DNA of 64,000 bases, taken from contig NC_066517.1 of assembly GCF_024679095.1 (NCBI RefSeq), positions 2,657,699-2,721,698 on the forward strand, in the 5' to 3' direction. Positions 35,970 through 47,851 of this stretch are shown here, in pieces. The notes under the pieces are model-generated. The model made no database searches, was not told the origin of the DNA, and saw only the letters and a program-made list of their open reading frames with translations. The translations under genes were made by a program, and so were the position numbers. The number at the start of each line of letters is the position of its first letter. The first letter of the stretch is position 1. The DNA comes from Eriocheir sinensis (Eukaryota; Arthropoda; Malacostraca; Decapoda; Varunidae).

Positions 35970-36600
35970 GTCAAGGCAGTGTTCAGAGTGTCCAGGGAGT
36001 GTCAGGGGCCTTGTTGCGTGGGTCGTCATCAGCGTGTCCGTCCAATATTCAGAGAGTGTCCAGGGAGTGTCAGGGGGCCATGTTGCGTGGGTCGTCATCA
36101 GCGTGTCCGTCCAATATTCAGAGAGTGTCCAGGGAGTGTCAGGGAGCCTTGTTGCGTGGGTCGTCATCAGCGTGTCCGTCCAATGTTCAGAGAGTGTCCA
36201 AGGAGTGTCAGGGGGCCTTGTTGCGTGGGTCGTCATCAGCGTGTCCGTCCAATGTTCAGAGAGTGTCCAGGGAGTGTCAGGGGGCCTTGTTGCGTGGGTC
36301 GTCATCAGCGTGTCCGTCCAATGTTCAGAGAGTGTCCAGGGAGTGTCAGGGGGCCTTGTTGCGTGGGTCGTCATCAGAGTGTCCGTCCAATGTTCAGAGA
36401 GTGTCCAGGGAGTGTCAGGGGCCTTGTTGCGTGGGTCGTCATCAGAGTGTCCGTCCAGTGTTCAGAGAGTGTCCAAGGAGTGTCAGGGAGCCTTGTTGCG
36501 TGGGTCGTCATCAGAGTGTCCGTCCAATATTCAGAGAGTGTCCAGGGAGTGTCAGGGTGCCTTGTTGCGTGGGTCGTCATCAGAGTGTCAGTCAATGTTG
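35970..36600. repeat. 69-bp minisatellite, about nine copies
   Basis: GTCGTCATCAG recurs at 36022, 36091, 36160 and 36229 and onward, exactly 69 bp apart; the unit also holds AGAGAGTGTCCAGGGAGTGTC. 69 is 23 codons, so several frames on both strands remain open. These ORFs have no recognisable domain and I do not call them genes. Confidence 0.96.
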
Positions 36601-36609
36601 TGTTTCCAT

Positions 36610-37036
36610 GACTTTTTTTATTTTCGTATTCTTTTTCTGTAATATCGTTTCTTCGGTGTTTTATTTTCCGTTTCCTGGTGTTGTGCAGGCTAGCTGTATC
36701 GCCTTATCTTGGTGCTGTATGCTGCTCAGGATGAGTCTCCCTCACCCCAGAGGAGTCAGCAACCCTACCCAACACACAACACCAAAGGCCTTAATGCTAG
36801 ATTTTTTTCCTTTTCCTGATGTTATGTTTTTATCATTTCTTTATTCTCGTGTTATTTTTTTCTATAACATCCATTCTTCGGTGTTGTTTTTCTTTATTTT
36901 CTGTTTCCTGGTGTTGTGCAGGCTAGCTGTATCGCCTTATCTTGGTGCTGTATGCTGCTCAGGATGAGTCTCCCTCACCCCAGAGGAGTCAGCAACCCTA
37001 CCCAACACACAACACCTAAGGCCTTAATGCTAGATG
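36610..37036. repeat. ~240-bp direct duplication inside the 69-bp array
   Basis: TTTCCTGGTGTTGTGCAGGC to CTTAATGCTAGAT occurs at 36671-36801 and 36906-37036 with near identity; T-rich sequence ahead of each also aligns. The pair separates nine 69-bp units from three more. Confidence 0.92.
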
Positions 37037-37258
37037 CGTGGGTCGTTATCAGAGTGTCAGTCCATTGTTCAGAGAGTGTCCAGGGAGTGTCAGGGGGCCT
37101 TGTTGCGTGGGTCGTCATCAGAGTGTCCGTCCAATATTCAGAGAGTGTCCAGGGAGTGTCAGGGGGCCTTGTTGCGTGGGTCGTCATCAGAGTGTCCGTC
37201 CAATATTCAGAGAGTGTCCAGGGAGTGTCAGGGGGCCTTGTTGCCTGGGTCGTCATCA
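37029..37258. repeat. 69-bp minisatellite, three further copies
   Basis: Same unit as 35970-36600 (GTGGGTCGTCATCAGAGTG near 37084 and 37153, a diverged start at 37037 and an end at 37245). Confidence 0.93.
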
Positions 37259-37261
37259 GTG

Positions 37262-38010
37262 TCCGTGCCTTCGTGCGTGCTTGCGTGCGTGCGTGCGTGC
37301 TTACGTACTTGCATGAGTGCGTGCGTTCTTTCGTGCTTGGCTGCGTGCTTGCTTGTGTGAGTGTGTGCGTGCGTGCCTGCATGCTTGCGTGGGTGCGTGC
37401 ATCTGTACGTGAGTGTGCGTGCTTGCCTGTGTGCGTGCTTGTGTGCTGCGTGCGTTGGGCGGTCAGTGCCTTCGAGCGTGTGTTCGTCCGTTCCTTCGTG
37501 CATGTGTACTTGTGTTCATGCGTGCGATCGTGCGTTGGGGATGGGTGCGTGCGAGCGTGTATTCGTGTATTCGTCCGTGCCTTCGTGCGTGTGTATACTC
37601 GTGTTCGTGCGTGCGAGCGTGCGTTGGGGGTGGGTGCGTGCGAGCGTGTGTTCGTCCGTTCCTTCGTGCGTGTGTACTCGTGTTCGTGCGTGCGAGCCGG
37701 CGTTAGGGATGGGTGCGTGCGAGCGTGTGTTCGTCCGTTCCTTCGTGCGTGTGTACTCGTGTTCGTGCTTGCGAGCGTGCGTTGGGGATGGGTGCGTGTG
37801 AGCGTGTGTTCATCCGTTCGTTCGTGCGTGTGTTCTTGCCTTCGTGCGTGCGAGCGTGCGTGGGGGGTGAGTGCGTGCTTGTGCGTCCGTTCGTTTGTGC
37901 GTGTGTGCTTGCGTGCGTTGGGGGGTGAGTGCGAGCAAGCGTGCGTTGGGGAGTGAGTGCGTGCTGGCGTGCGTTGCAGGGTGAGTGCGTGCGTGCGTGC
38001 TGCGTGAGCT
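37262..38010. repeat. GTGC-rich ~79-bp minisatellite
   Basis: GCGTTGGGGATGGGTGCGTG marks units at 37532, 37621, 37700 (GCGTTAGGG-like), 37779 and 37859; spacing is 79-89 bp. Flanks are simpler GTGC repeats. ORFs rich in Cys, Val and Arg in every frame are artefacts. Confidence 0.9.
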
Positions 38011-38040
38011 AGGCGAATAACACCCGAGAACTTTTCCTGT

Positions 38041-38193
38041 TGCACCAGGAGCAGACCTACACCAGCTTCGGCAGCGGCCCCGGGAGTTGCTTCAACTCCC
38101 TCTGGGAGGCCTTCCTCTCCTCTTTTTGTTCCTTATTGGAGGGAAGCCTCCCTATCCTGTCACGGCAGAGCGTTAGTCCCCTGCTTCATTATC

Positions 38194-38197
<4 letters not shown>
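38041..38197 (+). other. possible exon (weak)
   Basis: After TTTTCCTGTTGCACCAG, an acceptable 3' splice site, the sequence is open and its third positions are G/C-rich (reading EQTYTSFGSGPGSCFNSLWE). No donor or homologous family was recognised. Confidence 0.22.
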
Positions 38198-38245
<48 letters not shown>

Positions 38246-38275
38246 GTGCGCGCGCTCGTGTGTGTGTGTGAGTTT
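38198..38275. repeat. (GT)n microsatellite
   Basis: About 30 GT units with GTGCGC interruptions. Confidence 0.93.
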
Positions 38276-38475
38276 CTGAGTCTCGACTGGCCTCGGGGAT
38301 CAGCCACGGGATTTTGATTTCTTGAGATGGAGTCACCCTTTTCCTTTTTCTTACCCTGTATTGGGTCGAGATTTACCACATCACCTCGGTTTGCGATACG
38401 CCGTTTTAGGGAGCACAGAGTTGACATTGCATAGGGCTGAATCTAGAGCTAGTTGCACCTTTTGTAGTGAAGATC
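38276..38475. other. unrecognised sequence
   Basis: Ordinary complexity, no gene recognised. Confidence 0.3.
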
Positions 38476-38590
38476 GCTACGGGAGCTGATTGGCTGGATG
38501 GAGGGAGGGAGATGTTAGCTACGGGAGCTGATTGGCTGGACGGAGGGAGGGTGTGCTTAGCTACGGGAACTGATTGACTGGATGGAAGAT
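38476..38590. repeat. 42-bp tandem triplication
   Basis: GCTACGGGAGCTGATTGGCT occurs at 38476, 38518 and (GGAAC variant) 38560. The third copy runs into a small ORF. Confidence 0.9.
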
Positions 38591-38770
38591 CTTATTAAGA
38601 AAGTAATCTTCGCCTCGGTTCGCCTGTTTGAAAAGCCTCTCGTTAAAGTTGCCGGGGTATTCACGGACTGTTTTGTGATCCTAGTGATGGCTGTAGACGC
38701 CTTCAGCGTCATGAATGGTAAAGTCACCCGTGACAACTTGGCCAAGCTTCTCCGCGGCCTTGGGAAATAG
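38582..38770 (+). CDS. 62-codon ORF of unknown status
   Basis: ATG 38582 to TAG 38768, reading MEDLIKKVIFASVRLFEKPL at the start and ending NLAKLLRGLGK. The predicted peptide is amphipathic with one hydrophobic stretch (VFTDCFVILVMAV). The opposite strand is also open for 62 codons over nearly the same interval. I recognise neither as a family. It may be chance, an exon, or part of an unrecognised repeat. Confidence 0.22.
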   Translation: MEDLIKKVIFASVRLFEKPLVKVAGVFTDCFVILVMAVDAFSVMNGKVTRDNLAKLLRGLGK

Positions 38771-39735
38771 TCGTAATGGCAGCTCGATACGTTTAAAATA
38801 ACGGCCCTGTGGGGTAAGAAGTGAGCATTTTTCCCTTCAATAATTGTTTACTCCCACCATCTTAAGTATTGTGCGAAATATATGAATAAGAATATTAACA
38901 CTGGTCCCGAGGTTACGGCCGTGACGTCACCGGCGGAAGAGATAATGGAAAGGAAAGGAGAAAAATGGAGCTGGAAGTGGAAGGAGAGAAGTGGAGGGAA
39001 GAAACTGAAAGGGAAGGTGGTAAAGGAAAGTGTAAATGCGAGGAGGAAGAGAAAGAAAGGGAAGGAAAAAAGGGAGCTGTTAGTGGAAGAAAAGAAAGAC
39101 AGAGAAAATATTTGGAAAGTTACGGAAAAATGTGTGATTGGAGGGAGAGAAAAAAGTGTAGGGAAGAGAGAGAGAAAGTGGACGATAGAAAAAGTGAAAT
39201 GGTGGATAATAAGAGAGGCGGGACAAGGGGACTTAGGAGAAGAAGAAGGAACGCCAATAATGGAGAGAGGGATAAAAGCTGAAAATGGAGGAAAAGGAAA
39301 AGGGAGGAAGAACCCAGGAAAAGGAGACACTGAGGGAAAAAAAGGAAATAAAGAGAAAAAAGGAAGTAAGAATGAAAGGGAGTGGGGAAGTGTGATTCGA
39401 GTAAAGAAGGAAGCAAGGGAGGAAGGAAGGAAGGAATGGAACAAGTAAATAAGAATGTAAGGGAGTGAGGAAGGAAGTAAAGAAGTAAGGGAGCGATATA
39501 ATAAGGAGGTAGGGAGGTGAAGGAGTAAGGAAGTAAGGAATAAAAAAAAGTAGGACTGAAAAAGGAAAAAGCAAAAAGTGATGGAGAGGAGGAGGAAGGG
39601 AGGAGGAAAGGGGGTTGAATGGAGGAAAAGGAGGAGAGAAAACATCAAACAGGAAGGAAGGGAAGAAGGGAGAAAGAAAAGGTATCTCCAGGGTATTTCT
39701 GAGCTAATGTCTCTCTCTCTCTCTCTCTCTCTCCC
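38771..39735. repeat. purine-rich A/G tract
   Basis: From about 38940 to 39690 the plus strand is dominated by GGAAG, GAAAG and AGGAAGG, ending in (CT)n at 39711-39733. Long Lys/Glu/Arg and Ser/Phe/Leu ORFs on opposite strands are compositional. Confidence 0.8.
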
Positions 39736-39944
39736 TCCATTCTTTCCATTTCACACCCACTAATTGAAAAAAGGACAAAAGAACAGGACAAAAAGCTTAC
39801 TAACTAATCCATCTTTGGGAGCGGGCCAGCCTACCCACGTGCGCACCTACACCTAATTATAAGGGCGGAAAGAACGGGCAACTACTGGCTGGCTATAAAT
39901 ATCTCTCAAAAAATATGTTGGCCCAATACTTTTTCCGATATTGG

Positions 39945-40209
39945 TACTGGTGGTGGTGGTGGTGGTGGTGGTAGTGTTTGTTCTGCCTCTATAATCCCCA
40001 CCACCATCATCACCACCACCTCTACCATCACCACCACCTCAACCATCACCACCACTGCCAGTACCATCAATCACCACTACCAACATCACCACTGCCGACA
40101 TCTCACTACCACGAGCTTCACTACCATCACCATAACTTACATCGCCACTACGGTCACCATCACCGCCATACTGCTGTTACTACTAAAACCATTACTACTA
40201 CTATTACTG

Positions 40210-40249
<40 letters not shown>

Positions 40250-40292
40250 TGCTACTACTGCCTCCTTCTTCTTTGTCTTCGTCTTCTCCTTT

Positions 40293-40357
<65 letters not shown>

Positions 40358-40370
40358 TTACTATTACTAT

Positions 40371-40435
<65 letters not shown>

Positions 40436-40440
40436 TACTA
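39945..40440. repeat. (GGT)n, (CCA)n and (CTA)n triplet tracts
   Basis: GGT at 39949-39972, CCA-type triplets at 40000-40170, CTA at 40186-40258 and 40294-40433. Confidence 0.93.
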
Positions 40441-40521
40441 CTCCTAATAATAATTCTAATACTAATAATAACACGGAAAAAGTCATTAATTACGCCAATG
40501 TTTTCTTGCTGTATTTTTCAG

Positions 40522-40579
40522 GGGCCGCCTCGCCGAGTTTGGCCGCGCCGAACGAGCCATAAAAATCCATCCAGCGCCG
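40522..40579 (+). CDS. candidate 58-nt internal exon
   Basis: A GC-rich 58-nt island is bounded by TGCTGTATTTTTCAG on the left and by GTGAGTTTTTG on the right, both close to ideal splice sites, within AT-rich repeats. All three forward frames are open; one reads GRLAEFGRAERAIKIHPAP. No protein family can be assigned from 19 residues. If real, it belongs to a plus-strand host gene with introns many kilobases long. Confidence 0.38.
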
Positions 40580-40717
40580 GTGAGTTTTTGTTTCGACTGT
40601 GTTTTGCATTAGTTTTTTTTTTCCATTGATGTGCCGAATTGTACCGAATTAGTTTAGGAGCGAGATAACTTTGTGCGTGTGTGTGCGTATGTGTGTGATT
40701 CGAAATGTTCACGGGTA

Positions 40718-40763
<46 letters not shown>
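40718..40763. repeat. (CA)n microsatellite
   Basis: About 22 CA units, preceded by a short GTGTGTGC run at 40675-40697. Confidence 0.94.
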
Positions 40764-40765
<2 letters not shown>

Positions 40766-41475
40766 CAATCACATTCACACTCACTCTCCCCATCCCTCTC
40801 TTCACCATTCATTAACCTCATAACATAGCCACACCTTGTAGTCAGTCACCACTCCACTCATCTCCATTCCAGTCATCACCCATCACCACTAACACCGCTA
40901 CGTAACATCACCACCACTAACACCACCACCAGTCCTCGTCATCACCACCTCCTTCACGCCGTAACCTCACCTCACCTTTCACCCCCTCCTCTTTACCTGT
41001 CCGCGCGCACCTGTTGACAATACGCCGCCTGATTTACATTCAAGGAGCCGAGTCCGCTCACAAAATAGGAGCACGATTTTTTTTTTACCCTTTTTTCCTT
41101 TTTTCCTGCATGGAGTTTATTTTGTTATTTTTTCATTTTTGTTCTTCTTGTTTTCGTTGTTGTTGTTGTTCTTCTTCTTTATTATTTTACTCGTTTTCTG
41201 GCTTTTATTTCACTATTGGTTTTTCTTATTCTATTTTTTTTTAACTCGTTGATTTTGACTTTTCCTTTTGACCTTTTTCCTTATTTCTTCTTGTTTTTTT
41301 CTTTACTTGTTTTTTTCTCGGTGGTGACGTCATAGGGAAAGGGTGATGATGATGATGATGATGACGAGGAAGGAAGGAATGGAGGGGTATGAGAGGAAGG
41401 GGAAGGAAAGGGACTGTTATAGTAGGATATCAATGTATTATTATTATTTAATATCACCACGAATTAGGCACACAA
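40764..41475. other. low-complexity region without gene
   Basis: CAC/ACC-rich DNA to 40985, T-rich DNA at 41065-41310, and GAT triplets at 41345-41365. Nothing resembles a gene. Confidence 0.5.
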
Positions 41476-41766
41476 TTGTCAATGGAAAAACCCACGACAG
41501 ATAGATCACGCCACCTTATACGAATGTCGTCCGTCAGTGTTTACCGTCTCAGTTTTGTATACTTCGCACTCCGATGGTGCGCGGAGGTCACCTTGGCATA
41601 CGTGACCAATTGTAACAATTATTTTCCAACCTGTAACTCGCCACTCCTTCACGAGAGTCCGACTGACACACAACGACAGTCGCTCTCGCTCCGACGCTTC
41701 TTGTACATAAAGGCTGCGAATATAATTCGCCTTAAGGAAGCTGAAGTCTTAATCAACACCCTTTAA
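41476..41766 (+). CDS. 96-codon ORF, unrecognised
   Basis: ATG to TAA in an island of ordinary composition between AT-rich and purine-rich DNA (start MSMEKPTTDRSRHLIRM). No signal peptide, domain or family recognised, and no splice sites stand out. It could be chance or a decayed repeat. Confidence 0.2.
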   Translation: MSMEKPTTDRSRHLIRMSSVSVYRLSFVYFALRWCAEVTLAYVTNCNNYFPTCNSPLLHESPTDTQRQSLSLRRFLYIKAANIIRLKEAEVLINTL

Positions 41767-41789
41767 ACGCCCCCCGACAAGCCCGTTAC

Positions 41790-42175
41790 AGGATAGGAAG
41801 GAAAGGGGAAGGTAGGAGAGGTAGGTAGATAGGTAAGGAGGATGGGAAGGGGAGGAAAGGGAAAGGAGGAAGAGAAGGGAAGGGAAGAGAAGGGAAGGAG
41901 GAGGATGATGATAAGGAGGAGGTTGATAGGTAGGGAAGGGGAGGGAAGGGTAGGTAGACAGAGATGATGATAATGAAGATGAGGAGGAAGAGAATGAGAA
42001 AGTGAAAAAAGAGAAGAAACAATGAAAAGAAAGAGAGAAGAGAAAAAGAAAGAGAGAAAGAGGAGAAAAAAGAAAAAAAGAGAAAAAGGAAGAGAAGGAG
42101 AAAAGGAGGAGGAGGAGGAGGAGGAGGAGGAGGAGGAGGAGGAAGAACAAGATTACATAAACAAATAGAAGGAAA

Positions 42176-42262
<87 letters not shown>
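41790..42262. repeat. purine-rich tract ending in (GGA)n and (GA)n
   Basis: GGAAGG-rich DNA, GGA triplets at 42106-42142 and about 40 GA units at 42182-42261. Confidence 0.9.
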
Positions 42263-42264
<2 letters not shown>

Positions 42265-42370
42265 GCTAATCAGGTGCTCTTAGGCAACAACAACTTTCGC
42301 AAATTAATGTTTCAAAACTTTTTAGGCCAAACATTTAACGTTTTATGTTTTTTTTTTAGCCCGGTGCAAA

Positions 42371-42775
<405 letters not shown>

Positions 42776-43924
42776 TTGGTTAGTCAGTCTATTTTTCCAT
42801 CTTTTTGTGTGTTTGTATGTGTTTTTATGCATTTTGTCCTTGTGTCTGTTTTCTGTGTCTGTCTGTCTGTTAGTTTGTATACTTTTTTATTTTTCTGTTA
42901 GCGTTTTTGTATCATTTTCTCTATGTCCGTTTTTCTGTTAATCTGTCTGTTTGTTGGTCACTGCCTGTCTGTCTGTCTATCTGTCTGTCTGTGTGTCTGT
43001 ATACAAGCATCCATGAACACGTATTGCATTCACTCACGAACATTCATTCATGCATACATAAATATTCGTGTGTAATAACCTTCACGTGTTTACTGATTTA
43101 TCTATCCATATCTATCTATCAGTCTACCTCTGTCTGTTTATCAAGCTATCATTTTTTTTATTGAATGTATGGATAGATTAGCCTGTTAATTTTCGTTTAT
43201 TTATCTATCTAGTTAGCTTTTATTAATCTTTATCCTTTTTATATTCGTTTATTTGACTCTATTTATATACTTTTCCAATCACGTTTTTATCTACCTTCAT
43301 TTATTTTTCATGCAGGTCATTTTTCATTCACTTAATTTTTCATTCACTTCATTTTTTCATTCATTTTTTCATTTTCCATTATTTTTTTCCATTTTTATTC
43401 ATTTTTATTATTATTTTTCATTCATTTTTTTCATTTTCATTAATTGTTTTTATTTTTCATGCACTTCATTTCACATTTTTTTCATTTTCATTCATTTTTC
43501 ATTCATTTTTCACTCACTTTATTTTCATTTCTTTTTATTTTTCATTCATTTTCTTCATTTTTCATTCAGCTCGTTTTTCACATTTTTAATTTTTCATCTA
43601 GGCCATTATTCATTCACTACATTTTTCATTTTTTAATTTTTCATTCAGTTCACTTCGTTTTTCATTTTTCATTTCTTTCTTTTTCATTTTTTTGTATATT
43701 TTCCATTCATTTTTCATTTTCCATTCAGTTCACACCTGTAATCTACGTGTTCTCTTATCTGTCTTTATTCATCTAGTTATTAATCTTATCTATCTCTGTG
43801 TAACCCTTATCAGCTTTTCTATTCATCTATCCAAATATCTATCTACCTATCCACTTCTTCAGTCACGTATCTATCTGCTCATTCTACTCTTTTATCATCA
43901 TTCTAATTCATTCTCATTTTACTA
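42776..43924. repeat. AT-rich (ATTCATTTTTC)-type degenerate repeats
   Basis: From 43310 to 43735 variants of TTTTTCATTCA recur about every 10-14 bp. Flanks carry ATCTATCT-type tetramers. The Phe/Ser/His ORFs are artefacts. Confidence 0.78.
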
Positions 43925-44930
43925 CTTATTTTTACTATCCAAATCCCTCTATGTATCTTTTTCCTCTCCTTCTTCACTCTTTCTACCTCATATATTCCAC
44001 TATCCAAATCTCGTTATTTATTTTCTCTTCATCCTCCTAGTTTATCTTTGTGCTGCCCAAATCTCTTTTTCTATCATTCTCTTCATTTTCTTCCTTCTTT
44101 CTCCTACTCATTCTAACATCCAAATTTCTTATCTATCTTTTTCTTTACCTTCTTCCTTCTTTCTACTTTTCATCAACTATCTTACCTATCTCTCTCTACT
44201 AACTTTCTCTCTACTATTTTACCTTTCCAATACCTGGTTCTTCATCTACCTACATACCTACCTTTCCACCCAATCCTCACCTTTCTTAAACAAAGGAGGA
44301 GGAGGACGCGAATCACTTGTCATTTTACTATCCAAATCTCTAATCTACCATTCATTTACCTTCTTCCTTACCTACCTATGTACCTACCTTTCCTTCCACT
44401 CAGTTCTCTCCATCTTTCTTGAACGAGGGAGGAGGAGGAAGAGGAGGAGGAGGAGGAGAAGGCAAAGGGTTGGAAGGTTCAGGCAGTAGAAATTTCCCAG
44501 GCCCAAAATATTCTTACCTCATTTTCCTATCCAAATCTCTTATCTATCTCTTATCTACGTATCTATTCACTTTTCTCATCCACGCATCTTACCATCTGGC
44601 TCTCCACCTTTCTCAAACAAGGAAGGAAGAGGAAGAGGAGACAAGGAGAAGGAGGAGGAGGTGGAGGCAAGGAGTAGGCAGGGAAGGGTTAGGCAGGAGG
44701 AATTTCTTACCCCCAACATAATCAGACTTCATTCTGCTATCCAAATCTCTTATCTGCCTCTTTCTTTACCCTCTTCCTCGCTTCCTCATCTACGCACCTA
44801 CCTTTTCATCCAATCTTCTCCACCTTTCTCAAGCGAGGGAGGAAGAGGAAGGAGGAGGAGGAGGAAGAGGAGGCAAAGGAGTAAAAAGGGAGGGGTTAGA
44901 GGAATTTCCCAGCGCCACATAATCACAGCT
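43925..44930. repeat. ~205-bp minisatellite with GGA-rich tails
   Basis: CTATCCAAATCTCTTATCT begins units at about 44327, 44528 and 44739, each followed by TACCTTCTTCCT-like sequence, an AAACAAGGAGGA-like box and GGAGGAGG. Shorter, older units starting at about 43935, 44003 and 44114 lie upstream. Confidence 0.85.
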
Positions 44931-45039
44931 TGTCACTCGCCACCTGTTACTGCAATTACTTTCGTCCGGAGCCAAGAAACTCATTTAAACTTGAGGTGAC
45001 GTGGCGCGACCCCTCCTGGCCTGGCTTTTTCACCGTGTC

Positions 45040-45400
<361 letters not shown>

Positions 45401-45465
45401 TATAAGCAACTAGCTTTTTTAGGGGAATACTTATATAAACATTAAAGGGCAATGCAGAGATGAAA

Positions 45466-45496
<31 letters not shown>

Positions 45497-45576
45497 AGGA
45501 AGAGGAGGAGGAAAGAAAACTGATGATGGTAGAAGAAGAAGAGAAGGATAAGAATACAAAAGGAAGGAGGAGGAGG

Positions 45577-46806
45577 AAACATGGAAACATGGAAACGCAG
45601 GCAACAGAAAGCCTATTGGCTCATTACGAGGTTGCCCGCTTTGGTGATTTAATCTGCTCGACAGCCTGGGGCCTGGGGAGCAGATGAAAGCACCTCGACA
45701 TTGAGGAGCAGATGAAAGCGCCTCGATATTGAGGAGCAGATGAAAGCAACTCAATATTCAGTTTACTCCCGACGCAGCGAAGTGACGGTCGATTCTATAT
45801 TTGAAGGAGTTGATAGTATTCGCATTTACTACTTCTGAAGGAAGATTGTTCCAGTGACGGATGACTCGGTTTGAAAAGAAACTCCTTCCGATGTCTGTGT
45901 TACATCGACTAGACTGAATGGGTAAACCGTTATTTCTAGTTCTTAGGTTGGTTTGCAATTCAAAGAAATTGGAGTAATCGACGTTATTGAATTTTTTTAG
46001 ATACTTGAAGACTTGAATCATATCTCCTCGTAGGCGTCTTTTCTCCAATGTAAAGAGATTGAGTCGCTTGAGTCGTTCCTCGTACGGTTGAGCCCTTAAG
46101 GTTGGTATCATTTTCGTGGCGCGTCGTTGAATCCTTTCCAGTAAATCAATGTCCTTTCTGTAATTAGGAGACCAGAACTGTACTGCATACTCGAGGTGCG
46201 GTCTTACCATGGAATTATACAAGGATAGCATCACGTCTGGCGTTTTACACTCGAAGTTCCTCGCTATGAACCCGAGCATAGTGTTGGCTTTGTTGTATGC
46301 TTTTTTACAGTGATTCGCGTGTTTCAGGTCACTGCTGATAGTGACTCCAAGATCCTTTTCCTCCTGCATCGCTTGCAGAGGTCTCCCATTCATGATGTAT
46401 GTGTTTACTATTTCTGGAATCAATTTGCATGACTTTGCATTTGTCAACATTAAAGGACATTTGCATTTTTTCCGACAATTCGATAATGTGTTTGTGGTCT
46501 TTCTTAATTTTTTCGCAGTCGGTCTTTGTGAGGCCTTTCCCCCCACCTTAGTGTCATCAGCAAATTTCGATATTGTGGATTTCAGTCCTGATTCGAGGTC
46601 GTTGATATATATGATGAAGAGAATGGGTCCCAGCACTGACCCTTGAGGCACTCCACTAGTGACTGGAAGCCAATCGGAAGGCTGTCCGTTGAGTAGTACT
46701 CGTTGTTTTCTGTCGGTGAGCCAATCTCTTATCCACGCGATCAGATTGGCTCCAATGCCCGCCGAGTGCAGTTTCTTAAGGAGTCGCTCGTGCGGTACCT
46801 TGTCGA
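45577..46806 (-). pseudogene. CR1-like LINE, copy e, cut off by the assembly gap
   Basis: The minus strand reads [49 protein letters not shown], then a stretch restored only by changing frame ([24 protein letters not shown]), followed by [34 protein letters not shown] and [18 protein letters not shown] to the stop at 45758. Two compensating frameshifts (near 46540 and 46400) disable it. The 3' UTR contains three copies of a ~35-bp repeat with GAGCAGATGAAAGC and ends in the octamer TTTCCATG, again CR1-like. The 5' part is lost in the gap. Confidence 0.88.
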
Positions 46807-46906
46807 NNNNNNNNNNNNNNNNNNNNNNNNNNNNNNNNNNNNNNNNNNNNNNNNNNNNNNNNNNNNNNNNNNNNNNNNNNNNNNNNNNNNNNNNNNNNNN
46901 NNNNNN
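46807..46906. other. assembly gap (100 N)
   Basis: Exactly 100 N, the usual placeholder for a gap of unknown size. It separates CR1 copy e (minus) from LINE-J copy 2 (plus). Confidence 0.99.
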
Positions 46907-47851
46907 CGTTTCGGTGAAACTTTCTCTGTTGCGCTAGACATATCGAAAGCCTTCGATACAGTCTGGCACAAGTCTTTGCTTTCTAAACTGCCCTCTTTCG
47001 GTTGCTATCCCTCTCTCTGTTCCTTTATCTCCAGTTTCCTTTCCGGCCGTTCTATCTCTGCTGTGGTAGACGGTCGCTGTTCTTCCTCTAAACCTGTGAA
47101 CAGTGGTGTTCCACGGGGCTCTGTTCTATCACCCACTCTCCTCCTGTTATTCATCAATGATCTTCTATCCATAACAAATTTTCCTATCCACTCATATGCT
47201 AATGACTCCACTCTGCATTATTCAACTTCTTTCAACAGAAGACCTTCTCAACAGGAATTACATGACTCAAGGCTGGAGGCTGCAGAACGCTTAACCTCAG
47301 ACCTTACTATAATTTCCGTTTGGGGTAAAAGGAACCTTGTGTCCTTCAATGCCTCAAAAACCCAATTTCTCCACCTATCAACTCGACACAATTTTCCAAA
47401 CACCTATCCCCTTTTCTTCGACAACACTCAGCTGTCACCTTCTTCAACACTAAATATCCTCGGTCTATCCTTAACTCAAAATCTCAACTGGAAACTTCAT
47501 ATCTCCTCTCTCGCTAAATCAGCTTCCTCGAGGTTGGGCGTTCTGTATCGTCTCCACCAGTTCTTCTCCCCCGCACAGTTGCTATCCATATACAGGGGCC
47601 TTGTCCTCCCTCGTATGGAGTATGCATCTCACGTGTGGGGGGCTTCACTCACACAGCTCTTCTGGACAGAGTGGAATCTAAGGCTCTTCGTCTCATCAGC
47701 TCTCCTCCTCTTACTGATAGTCTTCTACCTCTAAAATTCCGTCGCGATGCTGCCTCTCTTTCTATCTTCTACCGCTATTTTCACGCTGACTGCTCTTCTG
47801 AACTTGCTAACTGCATGCCTCCCCCCCTCCCGCGGCCCCGCTGCACACGAC
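46907..47851 (+). pseudogene. Jockey-like LINE (LINE-J), copy 2, RT fragment
   Basis: Begins after the gap at [20 protein letters not shown] and runs through [19 protein letters not shown] to [18 protein letters not shown] and the C-terminal region. The catalytic YADD box is YAND here (HSYANDST), which would abolish activity. A one-base loss near 47640 shifts the frame (MWGGSTH becomes VWGASLT). It diverges from copies 1 and 3 after GCTGCACACGAC at 47851. It shows the uninterrupted GGCACAAGTCTTTGC sequence that proves the hAT-like insertion in copy 1. Confidence 0.9.

Noticed and set aside
35909..38045. Cys/Val/Arg-rich and Thr/His-rich ORFs of 200-356 codons on both strands
   Set aside because: Open in several frames at once owing to a 69-bp period and GTGC repeats; no domain or start context.
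45758..46651. Intact 297-codon RT ORF in CR1 copy e
   Set aside because: The middle segment is in the wrong frame; two compensating shifts keep it open but replace the conserved residues.
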